In this document: in pieces, positions 17,208 through 25,580 of the stretch
Layout of the letters: the number at the start of each line of letters is the position of its first letter
Position numbering within the stretch: the stretch's first letter is position 1
Source: Prevotella sp. UBA2756
GTDB taxonomy: Bacteria; Bacteroidota; Bacteroidia; Bacteroidales; Bacteroidaceae
Length of the DNA: 64,000 nt
NCBI GenBank assembly: GCA_002353205.1
Contig: DEJE01000045.1
Span: forward strand, 48,438-112,437
Direction of reading: 5' to 3'
The notes under the pieces: model-generated
Databases searched by the model: none
What the model was told of the DNA's origin: nothing
Seen by the model: the letters and a program-made list of their open reading frames with translations, nothing else
Position numbers and translations under genes: made by a program

Positions 17208-17939
17208 TTATAGCAGATTCCTTGGCATGAGCTCCTGAGCCTGGCGGAAGTCGTCGGGGGTGTCGAGCTCGTAGGAGAAGAAGCCCGTGGTGTCGACCAC
17301 GCGGAAGGTGTGTCCGCGCGGAATGAGACGCTCGAAAGCCTTCTCGTAGAAGATATCGATGAGCTTTTCCTGCTCAATCATCTCGTCCAGCTCTTCGTAA
17401 AGGGCTTTACTATAGTCGGCGGTGATCTTCTCGATGCCCACCGACTCGCCGATGGCAGCCTTCGGACTGCACGTCTTGCTGATCTCGGTGATGCGCATAT
17501 CGTCGTCAACCACCACTTTCATCTCCTCTTCACCCAGTTCGTGACGGTTCAGTGCGAGCGCTGATTCCGCCTGACCGGCGATGGCTGCGACGGCTGCCGG
17601 GTCGCAGAGGATGTCGCTGTCCATCAGCAGGAACTCTTTTCCGCGCACCACTTGTCCTGCCATCCACAGCGAGTAGATGTTGTTGTTGTGCTCGTAGTCG
17701 GCATTGTGGATGAAGTGGAAGGTGAGGGTGGGGTAGTGATCCGTCAGGAACGAACTGATCATCTCGCCCCTGTAACCTGTGACCACGACGAAATCGCCCA
17801 CGCCAGCCTGCACCATGGCATCGACGGTGCGCTCGAGGAGCGTCCGCGAGCCCACCTTCAGCAAGCATTTCGGTTTTGTATCGGTGAGCGGGCGCAGTCG
17901 TTTGGCCATTCCCGCTGCCAGAATCACTCCCGTCATCAT
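17208..17939 (-). CDS. Nucleotidyltransferase (CTP:phospho-head-group cytidylyltransferase-like)
   Basis: A 243-residue soluble enzyme that would join a nucleoside triphosphate to a phosphorylated small molecule, most plausibly CTP to a phosphoamino alcohol. The N-terminal signature 'GVILAAGMAKRLRPLTDTKPK' region (LAAGxxxRL..LT...PK) is the Rossmann-type nucleotide-binding motif, and 'LLMDSDILCDP' supplies the metal-binding Asp. Its size and motifs resemble LicC-like phosphocholine and 2-aminoethylphosphonate cytidylyltransferases more than full-length sugar-phosphate enzymes. The start at 17939 gives a 4-base ATGA overlap with the aminotransferase stop; a second in-frame ATG follows directly. 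The tight overlap shows translational coupling. The exact substrate is unknown. Confidence 0.8.
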   Translation of the reverse strand: MMTGVILAAGMAKRLRPLTDTKPKCLLKVGSRTLLERTVDAMVQAGVGDFVVVTGYRGEMISSFLTDHYPTLTFHFIHNADYEHNNNIYSLWMAGQVVRGKEFLLMDSDILCDPAAVAAIAGQAESALALNRHELGEEEMKVVVDDDMRITEISKTCSPKAAIGESVGIEKITADYSKALYEELDEMIEQEKLIDIFYEKAFERLIPRGHTFRVVDTTGFFSYELDTPDDFRQAQELMPRNLL

Positions 17940-18970
17940 TGTTTCGCTATCTTCAGGATGGTGTCGCAAACGGTCTGCGTCTGTTCCTTCCGTCCCAGCG
18001 TGATGCGCAGACACGACTCCAGACCTTTGTCGCCCATGAATTTAATCTTGTAGTCTTCGAGTGCCAATGCCTTCTGCAGAGCCTCCTTGATCTCCACCGG
18101 GTATTTGATGAGGATGAAGTTGGCCACCGACTTGTATACCTTGAAGCCGGGCAAGTGGCCCAGCTCCTTCTTGTAAAGCTGGCGTCCCCACTCCATGTCG
18201 TCGGCAACCTGGCGGTAATGGTCGTTGCTGTCGAGGGCAGCCAAGGCCACAGCTTCCGAGAAACGGTTGTAGCCGAGGTACTTGTTGCAGTAGCTGAGGA
18301 ACTGGTCGTGGCCTGCGCCGATGAATCCGAAGCCGCAACGCAAGCCTGGCAGACCGTAGAACTTCGACAGTGTGCGCGAGATGATGAGGTTCTGGTACTT
18401 CATCACCAGCGGTGCGATGTAGCCCGTGTCCATATTCATGAAGCTGGCATAAGCCTCGTCGATGAGTACCATCGTGTCCGAGGGGATGTTCTCCATGATA
18501 CGACCCACCTCTTCGGGCGTCAGACTGTTGCCCGTCGGGTTGTTGGGCGATGCCAGGAGCAGCATGCGGGGGTGCACCCGGCAGGTATATTCAATCACTT
18601 CGTCGACATCGTAGGCGAAGGTGTCCTCCAGTTCGTGCAGGGGATACATCTCGAACGTGCCGCCGCACTCTGAGGCCACGCGGTTATAGTACCACCACGA
18701 GAACTCCGGAATCAGTATTTTCTTGTTGTCACCCTTCATCAGGAAGTAGTGAATGGCATTCTTCAGCATGTCCTCACCGCCGTAGGTCAGCAGCACCTGC
18801 TCCTCGGGAACGCCGTAGATTTCGCTCAGGCGTACGCTGATCACGCTCTTCTTGCCCTGGTCGTAGATACGTGTATAAAAGCACAGGGTCTTCGGGTCGA
18901 AGTTCTTGATGGCATCAATCACTTGCTGACTCGGTTCGAAATTGAATTCGTTTCTGTCTAAATAATTCAT
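17936..18970 (-). CDS. PLP-dependent class I/II aminotransferase or amino-acid-phosphate decarboxylase (HisC/CobD-like)
   Basis: A 344-residue PLP enzyme of fold type I. It shows 'LASPNNPTGNSLTPEEV' (the NPTG substrate loop), 'VLIDEAYASF' (the PLP-binding Asp) and Lys203 in 'ISRTLSKFYGLPGLRCGF' as the Schiff-base lysine. HisC and CobD enzymes share this layout. In this setting, between a nucleotidyltransferase and lipid enzymes, a CobD-like decarboxylase turning a phosphorylated amino acid (for instance phosphoserine) into a phosphoamino alcohol would make sense, but plain transamination is equally compatible. A start at 18970 (ATG AAT TAT) was chosen because frames further upstream overlap the flippase-like gene. 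No his operon adjoins. Confidence 0.82.
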   Translation of the reverse strand: MNYLDRNEFNFEPSQQVIDAIKNFDPKTLCFYTRIYDQGKKSVISVRLSEIYGVPEEQVLLTYGGEDMLKNAIHYFLMKGDNKKILIPEFSWWYYNRVASECGGTFEMYPLHELEDTFAYDVDEVIEYTCRVHPRMLLLASPNNPTGNSLTPEEVGRIMENIPSDTMVLIDEAYASFMNMDTGYIAPLVMKYQNLIISRTLSKFYGLPGLRCGFGFIGAGHDQFLSYCNKYLGYNRFSEAVALAALDSNDHYRQVADDMEWGRQLYKKELGHLPGFKVYKSVANFILIKYPVEIKEALQKALALEDYKIKFMGDKGLESCLRITLGRKEQTQTVCDTILKIAKQ

Positions 18971-18984
18971 ATCTATAGTGATTT

Positions 18985-20022
18985 TTAGTTCTTTATCTTC
19001 ATTAATAGCAGCCCGATCACAATCCAGAAGATCTCTCTCACGCGGCAGATGATGCTCACGAAGATTCCCAGTGCCGCCGACAGCCCCAGTGCTGCGATGG
19101 AGACCACGAAGCCGCCCTCCTGCACGCCGAGCTGCATGGGCAGGAATCCGAGTATGTTGGCAAACAACGTGGTGAACGAGAGGATCAGTATGGAGTGGAA
19201 GAAGGTGAGCAGCAGCCCGTTCCATCCTCCTCCGCAGTCGACGCCGAAGAGCAGGAGCATGAACATGATCTCCAGACTCTGCACGATGCGCGAGGCATAC
19301 TCCAACAGCAGACTGCTGTAGAAGGCGCGCTTGTCTTGCTGGTGGAGGGCTGCTATCTGCTTGTCCACGTTGCGCAGTGCCTCCTCATGGCGCTCAAGGA
19401 AACGGTGGCTCCAGCCCGAGAGCCCCGGAATCTTGCCTGTCCAGCGGATGGTTTTGATGACCAATCCTTTCCGGTAGCCCTTCGACAGGACATAAAACGC
19501 GAGCAGGCAGAAGGCGGCGATGACGGCGAGCACGGTGGCAACGGGCATCGTCAGCGGCACGTCGCCCACGGCTGCCAGTGCCAGATAGAGGAATACCGAC
19601 GTGAACCAGAGCCAGAAATGCGCGAAGAAGTGCATCATGGCATAGAGGATGACCGACGATGTGGCATGCTGCTTGTCGATGTCCTTCGACAGTTCCATGA
19701 TGCGGTAGGGCTCTCCGCCCAGTCCGCCGACGGGGGTGGCGTAGTTCAGCGCATAGCCGGTGATGGTCAGTCGGAAGATGCGCAGAAAGCTGATGCCGCT
19801 GCTGTCGGGGCTGTTCGCCCGTATCACGCATTGCCAGGCCAGCGCATTCAGTCCGTAGACGAAGATCCACACTCCGACGATGGGGATGAGCCAATAGCCC
19901 GCATGGCAGAGGTGCTGCCACAGCTCGACGAAACTCACGTCGAACGTGACGAGCATGACAACCACCACGGCCACACCGAGGAAGAAGAACAGATTATTGA
20001 TGCGCTGTTTCGTCCATTTCAT
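18985..20022 (-). CDS. Flippase-like integral membrane protein (UPF0104 / lysylphosphatidylglycerol synthase TM family)
   Basis: A 345-residue inner-membrane protein with about eight hydrophobic helices. The family signatures are 'VVVVMLVTFDVSFVELWQHL' at the start, 'LTITGYALNYATPVGGLGGEPYR' (the G-rich lipid-binding-like loop), and 'TTLFANILGFLPMQLGVQEGGF' near the end. Relatives include the membrane half of MprF, AglD-type and other lipid-linked flippase candidates. It begins 9 bases behind the CDP-alcohol phosphotransferase and ends 14 bases before the aminotransferase, so it belongs to the same operon and would plausibly move the lipid product across the membrane. That role is inference. 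Confidence 0.82.
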   Translation of the reverse strand: MKWTKQRINNLFFFLGVAVVVVMLVTFDVSFVELWQHLCHAGYWLIPIVGVWIFVYGLNALAWQCVIRANSPDSSGISFLRIFRLTITGYALNYATPVGGLGGEPYRIMELSKDIDKQHATSSVILYAMMHFFAHFWLWFTSVFLYLALAAVGDVPLTMPVATVLAVIAAFCLLAFYVLSKGYRKGLVIKTIRWTGKIPGLSGWSHRFLERHEEALRNVDKQIAALHQQDKRAFYSSLLLEYASRIVQSLEIMFMLLLFGVDCGGGWNGLLLTFFHSILILSFTTLFANILGFLPMQLGVQEGGFVVSIAALGLSAALGIFVSIICRVREIFWIVIGLLLMKIKN

Positions 20023-20031
20023 AGCTGTGCA

Positions 20032-21039
20032 TCATTTGTCCGACGAGTGGTTCGCGCCGTCAAGACCTTCGGCAATGTTGCGGCAGAACGTCTCATGACG
20101 GTGGTTGATATATCGGGCGAGCAGGCTCATGGCGATTATCTCGAACAGGAAATTGGCCACGGGCACGTCGATCAGGCAGAAGAGGAACATCCAGAACGAG
20201 CGGAAGTTGAACGTCAGCAGTCCGTTCCATGTCATCAGCGGCAGCGACTGGCGGTGTATGTCGTCGCGCACCTGCTGCGGAATGCTGTCGAGCGACCCGT
20301 ATTTCGTGCGCAGCTTTTCCAGCAGGCGCTGGAACTGCGGTGTCACCGCTTCCTGCTTCTCCGTGTATCCGATGTATGAATACTGGAATATCTTCTCGGC
20401 CAGATGGCCTTTCCAAGGCATCTTCTCGTAGAGCTCGCGCTGTTTTTGAGAGTTGTCGAGCTCGCTTCCCTTCTCTCCCTTGAGGAAGAAGAGGTGCACC
20501 TGGATGTAGTAGTCGGCCAGACGAGTCTGACCGGCCATGCAGACAGCTCCCGACAGCAGTGCCAGCAGGGTGACCGCTGCCGTGGCTATCCACACGTTCT
20601 GCGTGGTATCGCTGATGCCCAGCAGGTCGAACTCGATGTCGTGGTGGAGATAGAAGCGGTAGACGAAGGCCACATAGATGGGAATGAACCACACAAAGCC
20701 GGCCACACCGTCGAGGATGCGGCCCAGACGGCTCTTCTGGCCCGTCATTCGCGCCAGCTGACCGTCGGTGCAGTCGAGGATGTCGGCTATCATCAGCAGA
20801 CAGATGGCAATCACGTTGCACCACAGTCCGGCGCTTCCTTCATAGTACCAGCTTCCGTGTGCGAAGTAGGCTGCGCTGCCCGCGCCGACAATCATCGAGA
20901 GAATGGTCACCGTGTTGGGGTGCACGTGCAGGAAGGCGAACATGCGGGCGCAATAATAGCATATCGGACGGATGACGTGGAAGTCGAGCCAGTCTTCTGT
21001 CTCCGCAGACTTCAGTGTCTGGAAGTATTTTTCATTCAT
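20032..21039 (-). CDS. CDP-alcohol phosphatidyltransferase family membrane enzyme with altered active site
   Basis: A 335-residue integral membrane enzyme that would transfer a phospho-alcohol from a CDP-activated donor. The signature begins canonically: Asp89, Asp92-Gly93, Ala96-Arg97, Gly106 and Asp110 in 'DCTDGQLARMTGQKSRLGR' and 'ILDGVAGF'. The fourth Asp expected at position 114 is Gly, with Phe at 115, so the usual catalytic base is missing. The soluble N-terminal 25 residues and a long loop ('FLKGEKGSELDNSQKQRELYEKMPWKG') are larger than in PgsA or PssA. It heads a four-gene minus-strand operon with a flippase-like protein, a PLP enzyme and a nucleotidyltransferase, suggesting synthesis of a CDP-linked head group and its transfer to a lipid. 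Confidence 0.82.
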   Translation of the reverse strand: MNEKYFQTLKSAETEDWLDFHVIRPICYYCARMFAFLHVHPNTVTILSMIVGAGSAAYFAHGSWYYEGSAGLWCNVIAICLLMIADILDCTDGQLARMTGQKSRLGRILDGVAGFVWFIPIYVAFVYRFYLHHDIEFDLLGISDTTQNVWIATAAVTLLALLSGAVCMAGQTRLADYYIQVHLFFLKGEKGSELDNSQKQRELYEKMPWKGHLAEKIFQYSYIGYTEKQEAVTPQFQRLLEKLRTKYGSLDSIPQQVRDDIHRQSLPLMTWNGLLTFNFRSFWMFLFCLIDVPVANFLFEIIAMSLLARYINHRHETFCRNIAEGLDGANHSSDK

Positions 21040-21137
21040 TTCAATAATACTGTATTGTTTTTACACACAAGTGCGATGATTGGCGTTTGCGACGGTGTCG
21101 TTTGGCTGTTGTCGCGCTCTTCTTCATAATTCTGGTG

Positions 21138-21145
21138 CAAAATTA
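21138..21145 (-). promoter_or_regulatory. Candidate -7 element for the lipid operon
   Basis: Read on the minus strand, TAATTTTG at 21145-21138 fits TAnnTTTG about 100 bases before the start at 21039. The -33 position shows only a T-rich match, so this is a partial promoter. Confidence 0.5.
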
Positions 21146-21279
21146 CGCATTTTTACGCAAAAACGAACGTCCTGCATCCCCATTTGATTATTTATTTGAC
21201 AAAAATCATAAAGAAAAGGACTTTTTGACTCAAAAAATCCTTTTCTCCTCGTTTGTCGTGTCTTTTTCTTTGCTTTCCG

Positions 21280-21960
21280 TCAGATGCCTGCCGGCTGTTC
21301 CTGAGCGTCAGGTGAGCAGACGGCAAGCAGCTCGTCCATCGTGTCGATGATATGGTCGGCGCCGGCTTGCAGCAGCTCTTCGCGCGTGGCGTTGCCCCAG
21401 CTCACGCCGCAAGTCTTCGCTCCGGCGTTGGCCCCCATGAGAATGTCCACGGGCATGTCGCCCACCACCAGCGTCTCCTCGGCGCTGAAGTGCAGGGCTT
21501 CGAGCGTCTTCAGCACCGGTTCGGGGTGCGGCTTGGCCTGCTGCACGTCGTTCGCGCCCACCAGATAGGCGATGAAGGGCGAGAGTCCGAGGTCGCGCGT
21601 CAGCTCGTCGAGCGAGCGGTGCCATCGCGAAGAGGCGATGGTGAGCGTAAAGCCCCGCTGTTTCAGCGTCGTCAGCGTCTCCGTCACGCCGGGGAATGTC
21701 TGCGGCTTGATGGTCTTGAGGTTCTCCTCGAAGATTCTTCGGTAGGTCTCCGTGCAGCGTTCAATCAGTGTGGACGGCGCTTCGGGGAACAGCGCACGGA
21801 AGCAGCCATCGAGCGGCAGACCGATTGTTGCCGCACAGTCGGCCTCGCTGCGCGGTTCCAGCATCAGCTCGCCGATGGTCATCTGCATGGTGGTGACGAT
21901 GTTGCGCCGGGTGTCGCCCAGCGTGCCGTCGAAATCGAAGATAATCAGTCGTGTTTGCAT
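21280..21960 (-). CDS. HAD family phosphatase (phosphoglycolate-phosphatase-like)
   Basis: A 226-residue cytoplasmic HAD-IA hydrolase. Motif I is 'IIFDFDGTLGDT' with the nucleophile and acid Asp pair; motif II is the 'TIASSRWHRS' Ser/Thr strand; the lysine lies near 'VQQAKPHPEPV'; and motif IV is 'ETLVVGDMPVDILMGANAG'. A helical C1 cap lies between motif I and motif II. Such enzymes hydrolyse phosphoglycolate, sugar phosphates or beta-phosphoglucomutase-type substrates, and the sequence does not decide. The ATG at 21960 was taken because the frame upstream opens only with TTG. It is separated from the lipid operon by a 240-base gap, so a shared role there is possible but unproven. Confidence 0.88.
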   Translation of the reverse strand: MQTRLIIFDFDGTLGDTRRNIVTTMQMTIGELMLEPRSEADCAATIGLPLDGCFRALFPEAPSTLIERCTETYRRIFEENLKTIKPQTFPGVTETLTTLKQRGFTLTIASSRWHRSLDELTRDLGLSPFIAYLVGANDVQQAKPHPEPVLKTLEALHFSAEETLVVGDMPVDILMGANAGAKTCGVSWGNATREELLQAGADHIIDTMDELLAVCSPDAQEQPAGI

Positions 21961-22035
21961 GTATAACAAAAAAACTATGGATGTCAGGTTCTGTGTAAAA
22001 CAAAACGAAAAGAATGAGTTCCCCTGCTCTATTCC

Positions 22036-22953
22036 TCACGGCAGCGTGAAGAGGAACTGCAGGCCGCCGCCCTCGGCCTGCTGCACCGCTATGGTGCCGC
22101 CATGCAGGAGCACGGCGTTCTTCACGATGGCCAGCCCCAGTCCGGTGCCTCCCATGTCGCGGCTGCGCCCTTTGTCCACGCGGTAGAAGCGCTCGAAGAG
22201 GCGCGGCAGGTGCTCGGCGGCGATGCCCGCACCGTTGTCGCTGAAGGTGAAGTGCCAGCCGTCGGCCTCGTGCTCGGCTGTCAGCTCGATGGTGGTGCCC
22301 ATGCCAGCGTAGTTGATGGCGTTGTCGGTCAGGTTGTGGAAGATGCTGTAGAGCAGTTGCCAGTTGCCCTGAATGCAGATGTCTGTGGGCAGACAGTTCT
22401 TGAATGTCATCTTCCGGCTGGCCAGAGCCTGCTCCGACTCCTGCACGATGTCGGCCACCATGACCGAAAGGTCCACGCGTTCGCGCGCCAGCAGGTCGGG
22501 GGCGGAGTCAATCTTGTTCAGTGTCGAGATGTCGCGCAGCAAGGCCGTGAGGCGCTGAGCCTGCGCGTTGGTGCGCTCTATGAATCGCCGTTGCGTGTCG
22601 GCATCCATGTCGGGAGCGTTGAGTATGGTGTCGGTGTAGCCCAGGATGCTTGCCACGGGCGTCTTCAGCTCGTGGGCGATGTTCTGCGTCAGCTCCCTGC
22701 GCATCCGGTTCTCCTTCTCCTGTTGCTCCCTGCTGATGCGCTCGTCCATGCGGCGGGCGTAGCCGTGCAGCAGCCAGGCCAGTCCTGCCATCACGACGAC
22801 CGAGAAGAGCAGCAGATGCCAGTCGCTTGCCTCTTCGAAAGGTTCGATGAAGTGGCGGTCGTAGTCTTCGAAGATAATAAAGATGACGGCGTAGACGGCG
22901 AACACCACCATCACGCTGATAAACATCTTATGTCCTTCTGATGGTCTCTTCAT
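22036..22953 (-). CDS. Sensor histidine kinase with almost no periplasmic domain
   Basis: A 305-residue two-component kinase. Two hydrophobic helices (about residues 10-28 and 44-62) enclose only some 15 residues, so little extracytoplasmic sensing is possible. The dimerisation/phosphotransfer box is 'NIAHELKTPVASILGY' with the phosphorylated His at residue 94. The ATPase domain has 'LTDNAINYAG' (N box), 'FSDNGAGIAAEHLPRLFERF' in part (G1, F box) and 'GGTGLGLAIVKNAV' (G2). It lies behind a PhoB-like regulator and a Na/Pi transporter on the same strand. The ATG at 22953 was preferred over an upstream TTG. Its partner is presumably the regulator at 23109. Confidence 0.92.
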   Translation of the reverse strand: MKRPSEGHKMFISVMVVFAVYAVIFIIFEDYDRHFIEPFEEASDWHLLLFSVVVMAGLAWLLHGYARRMDERISREQQEKENRMRRELTQNIAHELKTPVASILGYTDTILNAPDMDADTQRRFIERTNAQAQRLTALLRDISTLNKIDSAPDLLARERVDLSVMVADIVQESEQALASRKMTFKNCLPTDICIQGNWQLLYSIFHNLTDNAINYAGMGTTIELTAEHEADGWHFTFSDNGAGIAAEHLPRLFERFYRVDKGRSRDMGGTGLGLAIVKNAVLLHGGTIAVQQAEGGGLQFLFTLP

Positions 22954-23019
22954 GATCAATGATTAATCGGGGGTTGTTGGTGAGAGGTTTTGTGATTCCG
23001 TTGTTACGGGTGTGCGAAG

Positions 23020-23105
23020 TCGCGAAGTACGAGGTACGAGGATCGTCCAGATTGCATAAGGTAACCTCGTACCTTCATCCCCCCGTACCTTCGTACCTCG
23101 GTGCC
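23020..23105. repeat. Low-complexity GTACGAGG / CCTCGTAC repeats
   Basis: The space between the kinase and regulator genes holds CGAAGTACGAGGTACGAGG on one side and CCTCGTACC...CCGTACCTTCGTACCTCGG on the other, making an inverted low-complexity array. The related GAGGTAC array lies at 25581-25623, so the two flank the regulator and transporter genes. Confidence 0.7.
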
Positions 23106-23108
23106 TCT

Positions 23109-23798
23109 TCATTCTTCACTTCTGAAGCAGTACCCGAATCCCTGCCGCGCCACGATAAGCTGTCCGTAGCGTCCTATCTTCTTGCGCAGGCGCGCAATGT
23201 TCACGTCTACGGCGCGGTCGGTCACGATGACATCCTTCGGCCACACGCTGTCGATCATCTGTTGTCGCGAGAGCACCTCGTCGCGGTGCGTCAGCAGCAG
23301 GCAGAGCAGTTCGTGCTCCGTCTTCGTCAGCAGAGCCGTCTCGCCGTCCACCGTCACCGTCTTCCTCACGCTGTCGATGCTCAGGCCCTGGAAAGCCAAT
23401 GCCGGCGTCCTGATGTCGCCCTCAACCTCCGTTCGGCTGAGCACCGCCTTCACCCGAGCCATCACCTCGCGCACCGAGAACGGTTTCTTCACGTAGTCGT
23501 CGGCTCCCAGGCCGAAGCCGTGGAGCATGTCGTCCTCGCTGTCTCTTGCCGTGAGGAAGATGATGGGCAGGTGGGCCGTCGCCCCGTTGCTCCTCAGCCG
23601 CTGCGCCAGTTCGAAGCCCGACATCCCCGGCATCATCACGTCGAGCAGCAGCAGGTCGGTGGCCGAAAGGTCGTCCTGCAGCGCCTCCTCGGCCGAGCAG
23701 GCCGCCTTCGCCTCGTATCCTGCGGCGCGGAGGTTGTAGCACAGAATCTCGCACAGATCCCGCTCGTCGTCCACGACCACTATTCTCTTCTTGTCCAT
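23109..23798 (-). CDS. OmpR/PhoB-family response regulator
   Basis: A 229-residue transcription factor. The receiver domain has acidic Asp10-Asp11, the phosphorylated Asp53 in 'LLLLDVMMPGMSGFE', the Thr of 'IIFLTARDSE' and Lys of 'VKKPFS'. The C-terminal winged helix shows 'ETALLTKTEHELLCLLLTH' and 'VTDRAVDVNIARLRKKIG', typical for OmpR/PhoB. The ATG at 23798 starts 'MDKKRIVVVDDE'; the upstream extension lacks family similarity. It starts 66 bases downstream of the Na/Pi transporter stop and precedes the kinase by about 155 bases of repeat-containing spacer. Control of phosphate uptake is suggested only by the neighbour. Confidence 0.93.
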   Translation of the reverse strand: MDKKRIVVVDDERDLCEILCYNLRAAGYEAKAACSAEEALQDDLSATDLLLLDVMMPGMSGFELAQRLRSNGATAHLPIIFLTARDSEDDMLHGFGLGADDYVKKPFSVREVMARVKAVLSRTEVEGDIRTPALAFQGLSIDSVRKTVTVDGETALLTKTEHELLCLLLTHRDEVLSRQQMIDSVWPKDVIVTDRAVDVNIARLRKKIGRYGQLIVARQGFGYCFRSEE

Positions 23799-23864
23799 TT
23801 CGGTTACAAAAGTACAAATAATCGTCCAAATGGCCAAGCGAAAGGCGAATTATCCTGCGCCGCT

Positions 23865-25559
23865 TTATTTTCCGAACCTTGCCTGCACCACGTTCACCAC
23901 GTAGTCGCCCAGCTTCTCGCATTCGTTGACCATGTCGGTGAACATTGTGCCGATGGCGTAGTCGTACTCGTGGTCGTTCACGGCGCGGCTGTTGTCCGCC
24001 TTCAGCTGCTGTCGCATCTGGTTGATCTCGTTCTCGATGCGGTACGTCTCGCGGATGTCGTGGTTGCGGCTGTGGCCACTCATCACGCTGTTCATCTGCG
24101 TCAGCGCCTTGTCGGTGAGTGCCATCAGGGCCTCCATCTGCTCGTTGAGCTTCGGTGTGAAGCTGCGTCCCGACTCGTGGCGGCGGTTCAGCGTGCGCGC
24201 CAGGTTGTAGCAGGCGTCGCCGATCGACTCCAGCTCGCCTATCTCGCGCATCATCTGCCTCACCTTCATCTTCGTGATGTCGCTCAGATGGTCGTCGCTC
24301 ACCTGTTCCAGATAGCGCGCTATCTCCATCTCCATCCGGTCGGTGTAGTCTTCCTGGTACTCCACCTTTTTATATATCTGCTCAAACAGCTCGTCGTCCT
24401 TCGCCTCCATCAGCTCGCGCACCATGCCGAACATGCGCTGCACGCGCAGGGCGAAGTGAGCCGTCTCCTTCTGTGCCTGCAGCACCGAGATCTCGGGCGT
24501 CTGCATCAGGTTGGCCTGTATGTAGTAGAGCTTGAACTCCTCCTGCGTGGGCTCCTCCTTCTCGGGCAGCAGCTTGCACACCACGCGCTCCATCTGCGGT
24601 ATCAGACCGATCAGAATGGCCGTGTTCGTCACGTTGAAGCAGGTGTGGAACGTGGCCAGCACCACGGGCAGCAGGGCAACCGAATCCTTCGAAGGCGCTT
24701 CGGGATCATAGCCCACCAGCCCGCACACAAAGTTGACGAAGGGATAGAACACGCAGAGCACCCATATCACGCCGAACACGTTGAAGAGCAGGTGGGCCAG
24801 CGCCGCGCGCCGCGCCTGCGTGTTGGCTCCCAGGGCAGCCAGGTTGGCCGTTGCCGTGGTGCCGATGTTCTCGCCCATCACCAAGGCAATGCCCAGATAG
24901 ATGGGCAGCACCCCCGTTGAGCAGAGCAGGATGGTGATGGCCATGACGGCTGCCGACGACTGCACGATGCAGGTGATCACGGTGCCGATGGCCAGGAAGG
25001 CGATGATGGTGCTGTAGCTCCCCGTGTCGAACGAGCTGAAGAAGTCCACCACGGCCTTGTTGTGCTCCAGGTCCATCTCCTTGCCCGTGGTGCTCAGCAT
25101 CACCAGTGATAGGAACATGAAGGCGATGCCGAAGAGGAAGTCGCCCACGAAGCGGTGCTGCTTGCGGTAGATGAGCACCATGCCGATGAAGAAGGCCGGG
25201 AACACAAAGTTCGTCAGGTCCACGTTGTAGCCCAGCGACATGATCCACGCCGTCAGCGTGGTGCCGATGTTGGCGCCCATGATGACCGAGATGGCCTGGG
25301 CCAGCGTGAGCAGACCGGCCGAGACGAACGATACCGTCATCACCGTCGTGGCCGACGACGACTGCACGGCGCACGTCACGAAGGCGCCCGTGAGCATGCC
25401 CGTCAGCCGGTTGGTTGTCATCCGTGCCAGGATGTGGCGCAGCTGCGGGCCCGCCATCTTCTGCAGGGCGTCGCTCATCATGCGCATACCGAAGATGAGC
25501 AGTCCCAGGGCTCCCAGCAACTTCAGCCCTGCCAGCATGTAATCTTGTGTAGTTTCCAT
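23865..25559 (-). CDS. Na/Pi cotransporter family protein with C-terminal PhoU-like domain
   Basis: A 564-residue membrane protein of the NptA/PNaS family, which imports phosphate with sodium. The duplicated core motifs are present: 'TCAVQSSSATTVMTVSFVSA' (QSSSATT) in the first half and 'TCIVQSSAAVMAITILLCST' (QSSAA) in the second, each followed by 'GANIGTT' or 'GENIGTT'. From about residue 360 the protein becomes helical and charged ('ARYLEQVSDDHLSDITKMKVR', 'GELESIGDACYNLARTL'), a PhoU-like regulatory tail. The ATG at 25559 begins 'METTQDYML'; the longer upstream frame merely translates the GTGGAGA repeats. It is probably the first gene of the unit with the two-component system. Confidence 0.93.
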   Translation of the reverse strand: METTQDYMLAGLKLLGALGLLIFGMRMMSDALQKMAGPQLRHILARMTTNRLTGMLTGAFVTCAVQSSSATTVMTVSFVSAGLLTLAQAISVIMGANIGTTLTAWIMSLGYNVDLTNFVFPAFFIGMVLIYRKQHRFVGDFLFGIAFMFLSLVMLSTTGKEMDLEHNKAVVDFFSSFDTGSYSTIIAFLAIGTVITCIVQSSAAVMAITILLCSTGVLPIYLGIALVMGENIGTTATANLAALGANTQARRAALAHLLFNVFGVIWVLCVFYPFVNFVCGLVGYDPEAPSKDSVALLPVVLATFHTCFNVTNTAILIGLIPQMERVVCKLLPEKEEPTQEEFKLYYIQANLMQTPEISVLQAQKETAHFALRVQRMFGMVRELMEAKDDELFEQIYKKVEYQEDYTDRMEMEIARYLEQVSDDHLSDITKMKVRQMMREIGELESIGDACYNLARTLNRRHESGRSFTPKLNEQMEALMALTDKALTQMNSVMSGHSRNHDIRETYRIENEINQMRQQLKADNSRAVNDHEYDYAIGTMFTDMVNECEKLGDYVVNVVQARFGK

Positions 25560-25580
25560 TCTCTTGTTTATTATATTATC

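Noticed and set aside
17936..18970. The PLP enzyme as histidine-biosynthesis HisC
   Set aside because: Sequence alone allows it, but no other his gene is nearby and it overlaps a nucleotidyltransferase in a lipid-type operon, so I left the call open.
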